From contig JBGSPI010000130.1 in NCBI GenBank assembly GCA_041738715.1, positions 10,369-74,368 of the forward strand: a DNA stretch of 64,000 bases, written 5' to 3'. The notes beneath the pieces were generated by a model. That model was not told the origin of the DNA, did not search any database, and saw nothing but the letters and a program-made list of their open reading frames with translations. Positions 8,491-17,806 of this stretch are shown piece by piece (position 1 is the first letter of the stretch; the number at the start of each line of letters is the position of its first letter). The position numbers were made by a program, and so were the translations under genes. Origin of the DNA: Chamaesiphon sp041738715 (GTDB lineage: Bacteria; Cyanobacteriota; Cyanobacteriia; Cyanobacteriales; Chamaesiphonaceae).

Positions 8491-10704
8491 CTAGAGTTTC
8501 AATTTGGCGCGAACTAGTTTGATTTCTTCATAGTTATAACCATCGCCTAAATGCTCTTTAATCGGTGTGAGTCTGTCGGCTCCAATCGCATGAATGGCTT
8601 GCTCGATCGAGTGTTGTCGATCGAGTGATACGATCCGATCGAGATTTAGGTCATAGCCGCATTCGAGTAATTTAACTAAATGATCGGTAATCGTATTTTC
8701 GCGCATTCGCCGCTCGATCGCGATTTCTTCTATGGATAAACCCCTTTGATAAAAATCTAGGGTTTGTAAATGGGTGTGGGAGACATCGCTTTTACTTGAG
8801 GGTTGAATAGCTAGTGGGGGAGTAGGATCTGATTCGGTTTGCACAGGCAAGCCAGATTCGCCCCTAAATGCTCTGATTTCGGCTGTGAACATTTCCCCGT
8901 ATTGAGCGAGCTTTCGCGCCCCTACGCCGGAAATTTGGGCAAATTGGGCGAGGGTTTGGGGTTGTTGCTTGGCCATCAGGCGGAGGCTAGAATCGGCAAA
9001 GATGACGTAGGGAGGAACTTTATTCGCATCAGCGTACTGTTTGCGGAGTTTTTGGAGACGGTTGTATAAAGCTTGAATTTCCGCAGTGTCGGTACTAATA
9101 TCGCTAGTTTCGGCTTTGGGTTTGGTTGGGGTGATGGCAATTTCCACTTTGCGCTCACCTTTGAGGATTTCCCAACTCAAGGGATTAAGTGTCAAGACAG
9201 AGTAACCATCGCTAGTTTCATCGACTAAGCCTTGATGGAGGAGGGATCTGCCTAACATCCGCCATTCATCTAACGTCCGATCTTTCCCAATTCCATAAGT
9301 AGAAAGGGTATCATGTCCATTCTTCAATACGCGATCGCTTTTAGAACCGCGCAAGACATCGATGGTATAACTCAAGCCAAAATTTCGCCCCCGTTGGCTA
9401 AATCGCGCCACACAGGATAATAATTTTTGAGCTTCGATCGTCCAATCCGCGATCGGTCTAGGATATTTACAGTTATCGCAATTACCACAATTACCCGGAA
9501 AACTTTCGCCAAAGTAGCCGAGTTGAATAATCCGCCGACATTCACTTGCTTCAGCATAGTTAATTACCCTGCGCAATTGTTGGGTGGCAATTCGCTGTTC
9601 TTCTTCTAGGGCTACCCCAGTTTCGCGATCGATCTTTTGGGCGATTAAATACTCGATGGTCTTAATATCGCCCATGCCAAAATAGAGGGTACAATGAGCG
9701 GGTTCGCCATCTCTACCCGCCCGCCCTGATTCTTGGTAATAACCTTCAATATTACGCGGCAAATCGTAGTGAATCACCACCCGCACATCTGGTTTATTAA
9801 TCCCCATCCCAAAGGCGACCGTGGCGATCATCCACTGCACATCATCGCGAATAAAACTATTTTGATTATTCGTTCTAGTCTCACCATCTAATCCCGCATG
9901 ATAGGGTAAGACTTTGATGCCATCTTGGAGCAGTTTTGCCGTTAATTCATCGACTTTTTTTCGACTCAAACAATAGATAATTCCCGAACCTTCTGTTTGT
10001 TTGACTTGGGCGAGTAATTCACGATAGGGAGTAGTTGTTTTGCGCCGAACTTCATAATATAAATTCGGTCGATTGAAGCTGGCAACATGAATATCTGGAT
10101 CGCGTAAATCTAGCTGCTTGATGATATCCTGACGCACCCTATCGGTTGCTGTTGCTGTCAATCCCAAAAATGGAACCTTGGGAAAATATTCGCGTAATTG
10201 GGAAAGTTTCCGATAATCCGGTCGAAAATCATGCCCCCATTCCGATACACAATGCGCTTCATCGATCGCAAAACTAGCAATCCCAACTTCCTGATGTAAA
10301 TCGATTAAGAAATTACTAATAAATTCCTGATTTAATCGTTCTGGTGCGACATATAAAAGTTTCACCTCACCATTATAAATTGCCTTGGCTCGATCGCGTC
10401 TTTCTTCCGTACTGATACTACTATTTAAAAACGTCGCCGGAATCCCATTATTCGCCAATAATTGCACCTGATCCTGCATCAGCGCAATTAATGGCGAAAC
10501 GACGATGGTTATGCCCTGTTTTAATAATGCTGGTAACTGAAAACAGAGTGACTTCCCACCCCCTGTTGGCATCACAACTAATAGATCGCGATTTGCTAAA
10601 GCTGTGGTGACAATTTCACGCTGTCCCGATCGAAACTCATCATACCCAAAATAATGCTTTAATGCCTGTTCTAAAGTATCAAATTGAGTCGAACCAGCAA
10701 GCAT
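8491..10704 (-). CDS. recQ: ATP-dependent DNA helicase RecQ
   Basis: The 737-residue product is a 3'-5' superfamily 2 helicase for recombination and fork repair. Motif I (MPTGGGKSLCFQLPAL, about residue 45), motif II (IDEAHCVSEWGHDFRPDY, about 147) and motif VI (QESGRAGRDGEP, about 325) are intact. A zinc-binding Cys cluster around residues 375-405 (C-RRIIQLGYFGE...CGNCDNC) follows, then an HRDC domain near 545-620. The C-terminus adds a helix-turn-helix region (about 650-710), as in the longer RecQ proteins. An insertion sequence sits just downstream but does not touch the coding region. Confidence 0.96.
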   Translation of the reverse strand: MLAGSTQFDTLEQALKHYFGYDEFRSGQREIVTTALANRDLLVVMPTGGGKSLCFQLPALLKQGITIVVSPLIALMQDQVQLLANNGIPATFLNSSISTEERRDRAKAIYNGEVKLLYVAPERLNQEFISNFLIDLHQEVGIASFAIDEAHCVSEWGHDFRPDYRKLSQLREYFPKVPFLGLTATATDRVRQDIIKQLDLRDPDIHVASFNRPNLYYEVRRKTTTPYRELLAQVKQTEGSGIIYCLSRKKVDELTAKLLQDGIKVLPYHAGLDGETRTNNQNSFIRDDVQWMIATVAFGMGINKPDVRVVIHYDLPRNIEGYYQESGRAGRDGEPAHCTLYFGMGDIKTIEYLIAQKIDRETGVALEEEQRIATQQLRRVINYAEASECRRIIQLGYFGESFPGNCGNCDNCKYPRPIADWTIEAQKLLSCVARFSQRGRNFGLSYTIDVLRGSKSDRVLKNGHDTLSTYGIGKDRTLDEWRMLGRSLLHQGLVDETSDGYSVLTLNPLSWEILKGERKVEIAITPTKPKAETSDISTDTAEIQALYNRLQKLRKQYADANKVPPYVIFADSSLRLMAKQQPQTLAQFAQISGVGARKLAQYGEMFTAEIRAFRGESGLPVQTESDPTPPLAIQPSSKSDVSHTHLQTLDFYQRGLSIEEIAIERRMRENTITDHLVKLLECGYDLNLDRIVSLDRQHSIEQAIHAIGADRLTPIKEHLGDGYNYEEIKLVRAKLKL

Positions 10705-10810
10705 GATCTTTAAATTCGCAATCAGAATTTTACAAACATCAGTACTAATATTAGCGTAGATTGCCGATACCAGTCTAGCGACTCACTCTCTAAAGCCTAG
10801 TCCCTATTCC

Positions 10811-11041
10811 CTAGTGTGAATGATACAGGAAATCATCCGCCTCGATTCCTGTTTGTTTAAGGATTTGGCGGAGAGTGCCTTCGGGCATATCACCATTATG
10901 ATTGGGGACAGTGGTATATTTACCACTGTGGTCATTAAACCAGATTTCATGACTACCAGAAGCCTGACGATCGAGTGCAAATCCGTAGAATCGCAACACC
11001 TTGGCTACTTCACGGTATCGGAAACCTGATAACCTACCCAT
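10811..11041 (-). CDS. hicA: HicA-family mRNA interferase toxin
   Basis: The 76-residue protein has the small double-stranded-RNA-binding-like fold signature of HicA: R-x-V-x-K-x-L-xx-x-GF near the start, the catalytic-type histidine in GSHEIW (about residue 30) and a VPNH-x-G-(D/E)-xx-x-GTL segment. HicA cleaves mRNA and is blocked by HicB. Its start lies five bases after the stop of the upstream hicB-like gene, so the two form one operon in antitoxin-toxin order. Confidence 0.88.
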   Translation of the reverse strand: MGRLSGFRYREVAKVLRFYGFALDRQASGSHEIWFNDHSGKYTTVPNHNGDMPEGTLRQILKQTGIEADDFLYHSH

Positions 11042-11046
11042 GCTAC

Positions 11047-11280
11047 CTATCGACTGACTACAAGTGGACAGTCAAATTCATCTGCCAGCATCGGAAAACA
11101 CTCAACGATTTGATTCCGTTCTGCCATTGCTGCTAAAAGTTGCTTGGCAACATCTTGAGCTATTTCGAGAGTTTCAGTAAGACTTGGAGCTTGAGCGATC
11201 AATCCGGGCAAAGCATCTGAAGTAGCTAAGTAGTACCCTTCAGGTAGTTTCTCGATATGTACGTTGATTAGTCTTTCCAC
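11047..11280 (-). CDS. hicB: HicB-like antitoxin (DUF1902 type)
   Basis: The sequence INVHIEKLPEGYYLATSDALPGL is the N-terminal half of the HicB/DUF1902 partial RNase H fold that neutralises HicA. The open frame extends back to a TTG at 11328. I prefer GTG at 11280 because family members begin shortly before INVHIEKLP; no clear ribosome-binding site decides it. It lies immediately upstream of hicA. No C-terminal DNA-binding domain is visible, so autoregulation may need another factor. Confidence 0.8.
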   Translation of the reverse strand: MERLINVHIEKLPEGYYLATSDALPGLIAQAPSLTETLEIAQDVAKQLLAAMAERNQIVECFPMLADEFDCPLVVSR

Positions 11281-11446
11281 TGAATTACTATCGTGCAATT
11301 TTAAAAGTTTGGTAAAAGCTGTGAGCAAAATCGAGCGAAGCTAAGTATTGCGAACTATCAATCTAGTAATAATTTAATTATGACATATCTAGCTAGATGG
11401 TAGTTGTTTCTGGATGTTGCGTTTAATTAAATTTCAGTATCTTGGC

Positions 11447-11902
11447 TTACAGATCTCTGTACTGAGTATCGGATGTTAATGGTTCTTCTGGTTTACGTGA
11501 AGTTAAATTTGTCAATGTCGATAATTCCTGGAGAAGTAGATCTTGTTCTTGATTGAGCAGATACAACCGATCGACTATTCGATCGATTCGTTCAGCGGTA
11601 GGGCTGTGAGTGGGTTTGGTGTTGACAGGATTAGTATACCCAAATATTCGTCGCATCGCGACCCAAATCAGCCTAAAAATCGGCTGGAGCAGTTTAAATG
11701 GTGTTTTGAGTAGAAATAACCAAATCTGCTCGATTCCCCGCCCGATCGCCTTAATTAGCCCCCACAGAGTGAAGATCCCTAACAGCAATAAGCATAAACT
11801 AGGAATTGGATGAGCGATCGACCAAGCGAGATAGGGGTGTTGTGCTAACCACTGACTAAAGTAGCTAGAAATTGCTCGTTCGATCGATTCCGAAATGTCC
11901 AT
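11447..11902 (-). CDS. small membrane protein of unknown function
   Basis: The 151-residue protein is not recognised. It has hydrophobic stretches near residues 22-45 (PYLAWSIAHPIPSLCLLLLGIFTLW) and about 50-90, which suggest one or two membrane helices. The hydrophilic C-terminal third has a heptad-like stretch RIDRIVDRLYLLNQEQDLLLQEL compatible with a short coiled coil. The G-rich repeat tract lies directly upstream of its ATG. The balanced composition argues for a real gene, but no function can be assigned. Confidence 0.6.
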   Translation of the reverse strand: MDISESIERAISSYFSQWLAQHPYLAWSIAHPIPSLCLLLLGIFTLWGLIKAIGRGIEQIWLFLLKTPFKLLQPIFRLIWVAMRRIFGYTNPVNTKPTHSPTAERIDRIVDRLYLLNQEQDLLLQELSTLTNLTSRKPEEPLTSDTQYRDL

Positions 11903-11903
11903 C

Positions 11904-11946
11904 TGGGGACGGGGGGACTAGGGGACGGGGGACTGGGGGACGGGGC
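11904..11946. repeat. G-rich GGGGAC repeat tract
   Basis: Runs of four to six G separated by ACT, AC or ACTA make a short, imperfect minisatellite. The same unit is found in longer form at 43391-43474. Such tracts can form G-quadruplexes on the plus strand. Confidence 0.75.
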
Positions 11947-12008
11947 TTCTTTTAACTTCTATTCACTATTCACTATCCCTAATGCTCAATTACCAATTTT
12001 CCATTCCC

Positions 12009-13307
12009 CTAAACATTAGGATTAGCACCAATACTCTCACTATCGAGATTAAAGAGTACCTGGAGAGTTTGCATGGCTTTTCTGCGGGCTTCGATATCCT
12101 GTTGGGCGCGGAGTTGTACCATCGGATCGTGGAGAATTTTATTGACAATTCCTTTAGTTAAAGCTTCGATCACATCTTGATGACGTTCGGCAAATTCGGA
12201 GCCTAATCGAGATAGAGCTTTTTCTAATTCTTGAGCGCGAATTGTTTCCATTTTATCGCGCAAACAACTGATTGTGGGGACGGTTTCTAGCGATCGCCAC
12301 CAACTATTAAAGTTATCGACTTCTTCGGCGAGGATACCTTCGGCTTCTAGAGCCATTTTCCTGCGGCTCTCTTGGTTTTGGGCAACGACGGCTTTGAGAT
12401 CGTCCACATTGAAGGCATGAATATTTGTCAATGTATTCACATCACTATCCACATTTCGGGGGACAGAGATATCAAAAATCATTAATGAGTGATGGGGGTC
12501 TAATACTGCTGCTAATTTAGCGGCATTTAATAAAGGTTCGGTGGCGGACGTACTGGTAAAAACGATCGTCGAAGTTGATATCGCATTCATCATCTCATCG
12601 ATCGGGCGCAGTTGCAGATCGATCGCGTTAAACATCTGCTTGAGATCTTCAGCGCGTTTTGCCGATCGATTTAAAATGGTGATATCGGTAGCACCTTTAG
12701 AAATCAAATGCTGTACCAACAGCCGCGACATTTTCCCTGCACCCAAGATGGCAATCCGGTGATTGGTGAAATTACAGACTTTCATGTAGGCTAGTTCTAC
12801 CGCCGCTGAACTGATCGATACAGCCCCAGTACCGATGCTAGTCTCTGTGCGGACTCGTTTCCCTGCCGTTAGAGCTTGTTTAAATAACCGATTGAGAATC
12901 GAACCCATCCCTTGATATTGCTGGCCGATTTTGTGCGTCTGTTTGACTTGGGCGAGGATTTGTCCTTCACCTAAAACTAAACTATCTAATCCTCCGGCTA
13001 CCCGCATTAAGTGCATCACCGCATCTTCATGGAGGAGGATAAATAAATGATGCTTGAGATCGGTCAGGGAAATTTTACCAAATTCTGACAGAAATTGAAT
13101 TGCATCTTGCACACCGCGATCGGCTGTCGGCGTGACAATATAAATTTCTAACCGATTGCAAGTACTCAGGATCGTCGCTTCCTGGATGTGGGGATGATTG
13201 CAAAGGTTTTGAATCGCTGCTTCCATCTGCGTATCTGGAACGCTAAGTTTTTCCCGGATGTCTACAGGTGCGGTTTTATGACTCAAACCAATGACAGCAA
13301 TATTCAT
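12009..13307 (-). CDS. hemA: glutamyl-tRNA reductase
   Basis: The 432-residue enzyme reduces glutamyl-tRNA(Glu) with NADPH to glutamate-1-semialdehyde, the first committed step of tetrapyrrole (chlorophyll, haem, bilin) synthesis. The catalytic cysteine motif STCNRLEIY lies near residue 49. The GLSHKTAPVDIREKL N-terminus, GEGQILAQVKQ and the Rossmann motif ILGAGKMSRLLVQHL near 188 are all present. Length matches the family. It is transcribed alone; the next gene on the same strand, glpX, lies 291 bases upstream. Confidence 0.97.
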   Translation of the reverse strand: MNIAVIGLSHKTAPVDIREKLSVPDTQMEAAIQNLCNHPHIQEATILSTCNRLEIYIVTPTADRGVQDAIQFLSEFGKISLTDLKHHLFILLHEDAVMHLMRVAGGLDSLVLGEGQILAQVKQTHKIGQQYQGMGSILNRLFKQALTAGKRVRTETSIGTGAVSISSAAVELAYMKVCNFTNHRIAILGAGKMSRLLVQHLISKGATDITILNRSAKRAEDLKQMFNAIDLQLRPIDEMMNAISTSTIVFTSTSATEPLLNAAKLAAVLDPHHSLMIFDISVPRNVDSDVNTLTNIHAFNVDDLKAVVAQNQESRRKMALEAEGILAEEVDNFNSWWRSLETVPTISCLRDKMETIRAQELEKALSRLGSEFAERHQDVIEALTKGIVNKILHDPMVQLRAQQDIEARRKAMQTLQVLFNLDSESIGANPNV

Positions 13308-13598
13308 TTTTACTCCACGCTCAAAGGATAGTTATTTTAAAATTTTGTTATTTAAGTTACGGATATTTAACTATTAACAATGCACTATATGTGCTATCAA
13401 TCTCATAGCAATCCGGCTTGTTATTATATATAATCGCTGTCTATCTTGCGCTAATCCGATGGAGTTGTAAATATTTTGTTATGGTTCTTCACTCTAGGGG
13501 GGAAAGGGAAAAGGGGAAAGGAATGTAAGCATCATCAGATTACAAACCCTTTAATCTTAAAAACTAACCCCTAAAGCCTAACCCCTAAAGCTTAATTC
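13308..13598. other. hemA-glpX gap with short repeats
   Basis: This gap carries the hemA promoter region and repeat debris. A G/A-rich run lies around 13496-13521. Near 13560-13590, AACCCCTAAAGC-type words occur in tandem; related words occur near 10790 and 45070. I see no gene. Confidence 0.5.
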
Positions 13599-14636
13599 CT
13601 AGCGAAGACTAACAGTCTTAGGATTGCCGGTCATGTGAATAGTATCGACGAATCGAGCCGTTTTGGACTGACTGGAGATAACTAGAGTATGAGTCCGTGC
13701 GCCACCTTTGAAGAATCGAACGCCATCCATGATGTTGCCCGAAGTAATGCCAGTTCCAGCGAACAGGACGTTTTCACCACAAGCCAGTTCTTCAGCGGTG
13801 TAGACTTTATCAGGATCGGTGATGCCCATCTCTTTGAGCCGAGCGATGTTAGCTTCTTTACTTTCGCCGATCAGGCCAGTTTTGACAATGGCTGGATCGT
13901 AGATCAGTTGACCTTGGAAGTGAGCATCGAGACAACGGAGCGCGGCGGCGGAGATAACTCCTTCAGGCGCCGCACCGATACCCATCAGCGCGTGAATATT
14001 AGTACCGGAGAAACCACAATTGATGGCTGCACCAACGTCACCATCACTGATCAGAGCCACCCGCGCACCCGCTGCCCGAATTTCGGCGATCAGATCGTTG
14101 TGACGTTCGCGTTTCATGACGACGACAACTAATTCTTCGATCGCTCGATCGAGACACTGAGATAAAATTTGGAGGTTTTCGGTGGCAGATTTATTGATAT
14201 CTACTTTACCTTTAGCGGCTGGAGGTGCGGCTAATTTCTTCATGTAGAAGTCTGGAGCCGCAAATAGACCACCTTTTTCGGAGATGGCCAGAACTGCCAT
14301 CGAGCCAGGTTGACCATAAGCACAGAGGTTAGTACCCTCACAAGGATCGACGGCGATGTCGATTTCGACTAGTTCATCAATTGTACACAAGTCAGCAGCG
14401 TTGGGTTGAGAACAAATCCCAACTTCCTCACCGATATAGAGCATGGGTGCATCATCGCGCTCACCTTCACCGATGACGATCCGTCCACGCATGTGAATTG
14501 TATTCATCCGTTCGCGCATTGCCTCAACTGCAACGCGGTCGGCTTCATTTTTGTCGCCCTTACCCATTAAGCGTGCTGACGCGATCGCCGCTTGCTCAAC
14601 CACTTCGATAATTTCTAAACTTAAACTATTGTCCAC
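13599..14636 (-). CDS. glpX: class II fructose-1,6-/sedoheptulose-1,7-bisphosphatase
   Basis: The 345-residue protein is the cyanobacterial GlpX-type bisphosphatase of the Calvin cycle, hydrolysing both fructose-1,6- and sedoheptulose-1,7-bisphosphate. Diagnostic segments are the metal-binding GEGERDDAPMLYIGEEVG (about residue 57), DPCEGTNLCA (about 97), SDGDVGAAI (about 197) and GAAPEGVISAAALRCLD (about 221). Length and start agree with the family. No partner gene is adjacent. Confidence 0.96.
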   Translation of the reverse strand: MDNSLSLEIIEVVEQAAIASARLMGKGDKNEADRVAVEAMRERMNTIHMRGRIVIGEGERDDAPMLYIGEEVGICSQPNAADLCTIDELVEIDIAVDPCEGTNLCAYGQPGSMAVLAISEKGGLFAAPDFYMKKLAAPPAAKGKVDINKSATENLQILSQCLDRAIEELVVVVMKRERHNDLIAEIRAAGARVALISDGDVGAAINCGFSGTNIHALMGIGAAPEGVISAAALRCLDAHFQGQLIYDPAIVKTGLIGESKEANIARLKEMGITDPDKVYTAEELACGENVLFAGTGITSGNIMDGVRFFKGGARTHTLVISSQSKTARFVDTIHMTGNPKTVSLR

Positions 14637-15171
14637 TGCTACTCGCTCCCAAAGGGCTTTTATTATAGGGATTTCAGTCTACAAGTCTATCAGAGCGTGG
14701 GGACGATCTGGCGATTTTGACTTTTGGATTTTGGATTTTGTGGATCGAACGGCTATTTGGGGATCGGTTGACGACTGGCGATGTCCACTATCCGTAAATA
14801 CACGTAGGTAGATCTGGCGATAGAGTGCGATCGATTCTCGATTGTATCCATCTGAGGGCCAGAGATTTAACTTCATCTAATTCTCTGTCGATCTGGAGAT
14901 CGGCACTGATTTGCATCACAAATATCAGCCGATCGGCGGCTGGAGAATCAAGGGATCGCAGGTATAAATAGTAGCAAGAGCGTAGCGATTTAACTCAAGC
15001 TACAAGATGTCGATACGGAGAGTTGTACTTAGATAACTCTCACCGCTCGATCGGTATTTTCACGATTCTAAATCTTCACCACCACTTCTGAGCCAAAGCC
15101 TTGGTTTGGAGGGGTAAATCTTGCTGCGCGTCAACTTCAAATTTCACCTACTCAATCGCCCTAGAGGAAAC
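14637..15171. other. 535-bp intergenic region
   Basis: This divergent promoter region lies between glpX and the first CAP-DUF4114 gene. It contains a TTTTGGATTTTGGATTTTG simple repeat near 14720 and several CGATCG-rich words. Short ORFs here look like chance frames. I see no RNA gene. Confidence 0.5.
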
Positions 15172-16581
15172 ATGGCACAACCTACCGCCAAAGAGCAAGA
15201 ATTGTTGGAATTGATGAACCGAATGCGGTTAAATCCCCAGGCAGAACTGAATATCTTGCTCAACTCTACCGATCGAGAGGTGAATTACGCCCTAGAGTAT
15301 TATGGGATTAATCGGCAAACACTTGCAACACAGTGGAGTCGGCTGACCCCAGTAGCACCCCTAGCTTGGTCGAGTGAGTTAAATCAAGCCGCCGCTGGAC
15401 ACAATCGGGCGATGATCGAGCAGAAACAGCAAGCCCATGTTTTGCCGGGAGAACTAGGCATCAAAGAGCGAATCGCGCAAGCTGGATATCAGCCTACCTA
15501 CTTTGGCGAAAATGTCTATGCAGCCTCACAATCCGTATTATTTACCCATACTGGACTCGCGATCGATTGGGGCAATGGGGCAAATACGATTGACGGCATT
15601 CAGACACCAGCCCTCCATCGGGAGAATATGATGTCTAAACTAGTCAGGGAAGTGGGGATTTCAGCGATCGAATCGAATAATAGTGCGCCACTTGGGCCGT
15701 TGGTGGTAACTGAAGACTTTGGTAATCGCACTGCGCTAGACGGAAAGGCTTGGCTATTGGGTGTTGCTTTCCAAGATGCGAACAATAATGGCACGTACAA
15801 TGCTGGCGAAGGACTAGGTGATGTCCAAGTCAAAATTACCGGAATTAATGGCACCAAATTTAACGAAACCCGTTCTGTCGAGCAGGCTGGTGGCTATCAA
15901 GAACTCCTCAATCCCGGTCAATATCAAATTGATTTTAGCCGCAATGGTCGGCAAATTAGCTCCCAAACTACCTCGATCGATCCTAATTCACCCAACAATG
16001 TCAAAGTAGATTTAGTTTTACCACTCGTCGATCTCGGTAGTAATCTGCAAGACAACAACACCGAAAGTCAACTCCTGGATTTTCGCACCGATTCAACCAA
16101 GAGCAATCTGGCAAATAAACAAATTTCGCTTCAATTCGTCGCTGTTTCTGCTGATGCTAGCTACCACAACTATGCAGGATTCTATCGGGTCGAGGATGCC
16201 CAAGGCACCGTCATCGATCCGACAAATGGTAAATCCTATCATCCAGCGGATTCTGGCTATTTATCGGCAGCACTACGTCGCTCCCAGGTACAGAATGAAG
16301 GAACACGACTAGATAAACATGGTTTAGCTGGCGGCACTAATCTCAAAGGTGGTTATATTTACGCACCCTTTGTCGTTGCCAACGGTCGAGTCGAGGATGT
16401 GCTAAATAGTCAAGATTCAGTCGTTCCCCAAGTCTATTTCAATTACAAAGCAGCCAATGCTGACAATGTAGAACATATTAAAATGTTAAGCCCAAATAAA
16501 TTTGGGTTTGAAGATATGTATGGTGGTGGAGATCGCGATTATAACGATCTAATTTTTCAAGTCAACGCTCAAGTCATCTAG
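15172..16581 (+). CDS. CAP-domain protein with C-terminal DUF4114
   Basis: Starting at ATG 15172 the protein is 469 residues. I chose this over the TTG at 15121 because AGAGGA sits just before it and the paralogue at 17807 aligns from the same methionine. Residues 1 to about 185 are a CAP/SCP domain (NRMRLNPQAELN, ...HNRAMIEQ, GENVYA, HRENMM). A B-type repeat-like stretch with Asp/Asn-rich DANNNGTYNAGEGLGDV follows, and the last about 170 residues are a DUF4114-like calcium-binding region ending in GGGDRDYNDLIFQVNAQV. There is no standard signal peptide; DUF4114 proteins are often exported by type I systems, so secretion is inferred. Confidence 0.88.
   Translation: MAQPTAKEQELLELMNRMRLNPQAELNILLNSTDREVNYALEYYGINRQTLATQWSRLTPVAPLAWSSELNQAAAGHNRAMIEQKQQAHVLPGELGIKERIAQAGYQPTYFGENVYAASQSVLFTHTGLAIDWGNGANTIDGIQTPALHRENMMSKLVREVGISAIESNNSAPLGPLVVTEDFGNRTALDGKAWLLGVAFQDANNNGTYNAGEGLGDVQVKITGINGTKFNETRSVEQAGGYQELLNPGQYQIDFSRNGRQISSQTTSIDPNSPNNVKVDLVLPLVDLGSNLQDNNTESQLLDFRTDSTKSNLANKQISLQFVAVSADASYHNYAGFYRVEDAQGTVIDPTNGKSYHPADSGYLSAALRRSQVQNEGTRLDKHGLAGGTNLKGGYIYAPFVVANGRVEDVLNSQDSVVPQVYFNYKAANADNVEHIKMLSPNKFGFEDMYGGGDRDYNDLIFQVNAQVI
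16531..16576 (+). repeat. left copy of 46-bp direct repeat (3' end of CAP-DUF4114 gene)
   Basis: This stretch encodes the last residues of the first CAP-DUF4114 protein. A near copy with four substitutions and one gap lies at 17579-17623, on the far side of the nuclease-like gene. Confidence 0.8.
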
Positions 16582-16602
16582 AATCGTACTGCTAGAGAGT
16601 GT

Positions 16603-17484
16603 TTGAATAATATCGCAATCACATTGATATGTGGAGCAGATCGATCCGGATCGATCGATTCGATCTGTGAAGATCTATCCAATCGTCTCCCATCGCTAAT
16701 TATGAACGCGAGTATATCGCTAGAACCACTTGATCAGTCTATTGATTCAGCTTTATTGGCTACTCAGCCACAACTACCCTACCGGAAGGAATTAACTACG
16801 GGTAAATTATTAGATGTTTTGCAGTCAGTGTATTCTAATAAACAAGCTAGTTTTCGGAAAACTCTCAATCAGCGATTATTCTCCCGCACTCGTCCCAATT
16901 TTCAAGTAGCCATCAAACCCACTTTATATTTAGCTTATTTAGATCAGCGAGATGGTCATGGTACTCAGCATTGGTGGAGAATATTATATGATCATACTTG
17001 GCAAGAACTGGTGGAATGCAGTGTAAAAAGTACCTCAATCTCTCACTATTCGCCAAAACCCGAATTCTCAGATCGAGATAGTTATCGAGCGAATTTTGAG
17101 TGGGGTGGGATGTTCTTTCGATCGCCAGTAGAAGTCACAATTGCCCAAGCTCTCGATCGACGACAAGTAACATTTTTAGGTAATGCTCGTGGTCGTTTTG
17201 GTGGTGATAGCACTTCATTATCCGATCGCAGTAATGTGAATAATGGCAGATTTGAAACTGATTTCTTGGTTTTTTATCGGGGTAAATGTATGGCATTAGA
17301 AGTAGACGGCAAACATCATCTCGGCGAGTTTCAAAGCGCAAGGGATTATGTCAAAGATCGTCTATTTTTGAAGGAAGGAATTATCACGGTCAGATTTACA
17401 GCCCAAGAATGTCTGCACCAGCCAGATGATGTAGTCGCCGAATTTCTCCATCTATTTGCTGTCGATCAAGCTAATTTCAACTAA
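16603..17484 (+). CDS. putative PD-(D/E)XK (DUF559/Vsr-like) nuclease
   Basis: This 293-residue protein has an unrecognised N-terminal half. Its C-terminal part resembles small restriction-like nucleases: Glu177 in RSPVEVTIAQAL, Asp220 in RFETDFLVF, and Glu233/Lys237 in ALEVDGKHH, followed by KDRLFLKEGIITVRFTAQEC, which fits the final strand-helix of DUF559/Vsr-like folds. The start is TTG at 16603, 22 bases after the preceding stop and preceded by AGAGAG; this start is uncertain. The gene is sandwiched between two CAP-DUF4114 paralogues and flanked by direct copies of the first one's 3' end. Function as a nuclease is inferred from motif layout only. Confidence 0.65.
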   Translation: MNNIAITLICGADRSGSIDSICEDLSNRLPSLIMNASISLEPLDQSIDSALLATQPQLPYRKELTTGKLLDVLQSVYSNKQASFRKTLNQRLFSRTRPNFQVAIKPTLYLAYLDQRDGHGTQHWWRILYDHTWQELVECSVKSTSISHYSPKPEFSDRDSYRANFEWGGMFFRSPVEVTIAQALDRRQVTFLGNARGRFGGDSTSLSDRSNVNNGRFETDFLVFYRGKCMALEVDGKHHLGEFQSARDYVKDRLFLKEGIITVRFTAQECLHQPDDVVAEFLHLFAVDQANFN

Positions 17485-17578
17485 CTGGATCTTTTTTCAT
17501 CTTCTGAGACTTTTTATAACACAGTTTATACCATCAATTTGTAGAGCGTGAGTGAGTGGGGCAAAGGATCGTAGAGGT

Positions 17579-17623
17579 GATCGCGATTGCAACAATCTCA
17601 TTTTCAAGTCAACGCTCAAGTCA
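17579..17623 (+). pseudogene. relic of a DUF4114 gene 3' end
   Basis: Forty-five bases match the 3' end of the gene ending at 16581 with four substitutions and a one-base gap. The frame is broken and no upstream part remains. It marks either the far boundary of an inserted segment or what is left of a third tandem copy. Confidence 0.75.
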
Positions 17624-17659
17624 AACATCAGTAACATTACGGACAAAAAATCATAACTT

Positions 17660-17683
17660 GGAAATTTCATTGATGAAATTTCC
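17660..17683. repeat. perfect 11-bp inverted repeat, two-base spacer
   Basis: GGAAATTTCAT (17660-17670) and ATGAAATTTCC (17673-17683) are exact reverse complements. It lies 124 bases before the second CAP-DUF4114 start. It could be an operator for a dimeric regulator or the end of the upstream transcript; no T-run follows. Confidence 0.6.
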
Positions 17684-17806
17684 GTAAATCCTCGGCTGTG
17701 GGATCTAGCTCTGATCAGCGTAAATGGTTAGCAATGAATTGTTATGAGCAGTATTTTCCTGCTGAATGATTGTTCTGCTGCTATATTTCCTGGATCGAGA
17801 AGACTA

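Noticed and set aside
14679..14876. 65-residue minus-strand ORF in the glpX upstream gap
   Set aside because: It translates simple TTTTGGATTTTGG repeat sequence (KSKIQKSKS) and has no protein-like pattern.
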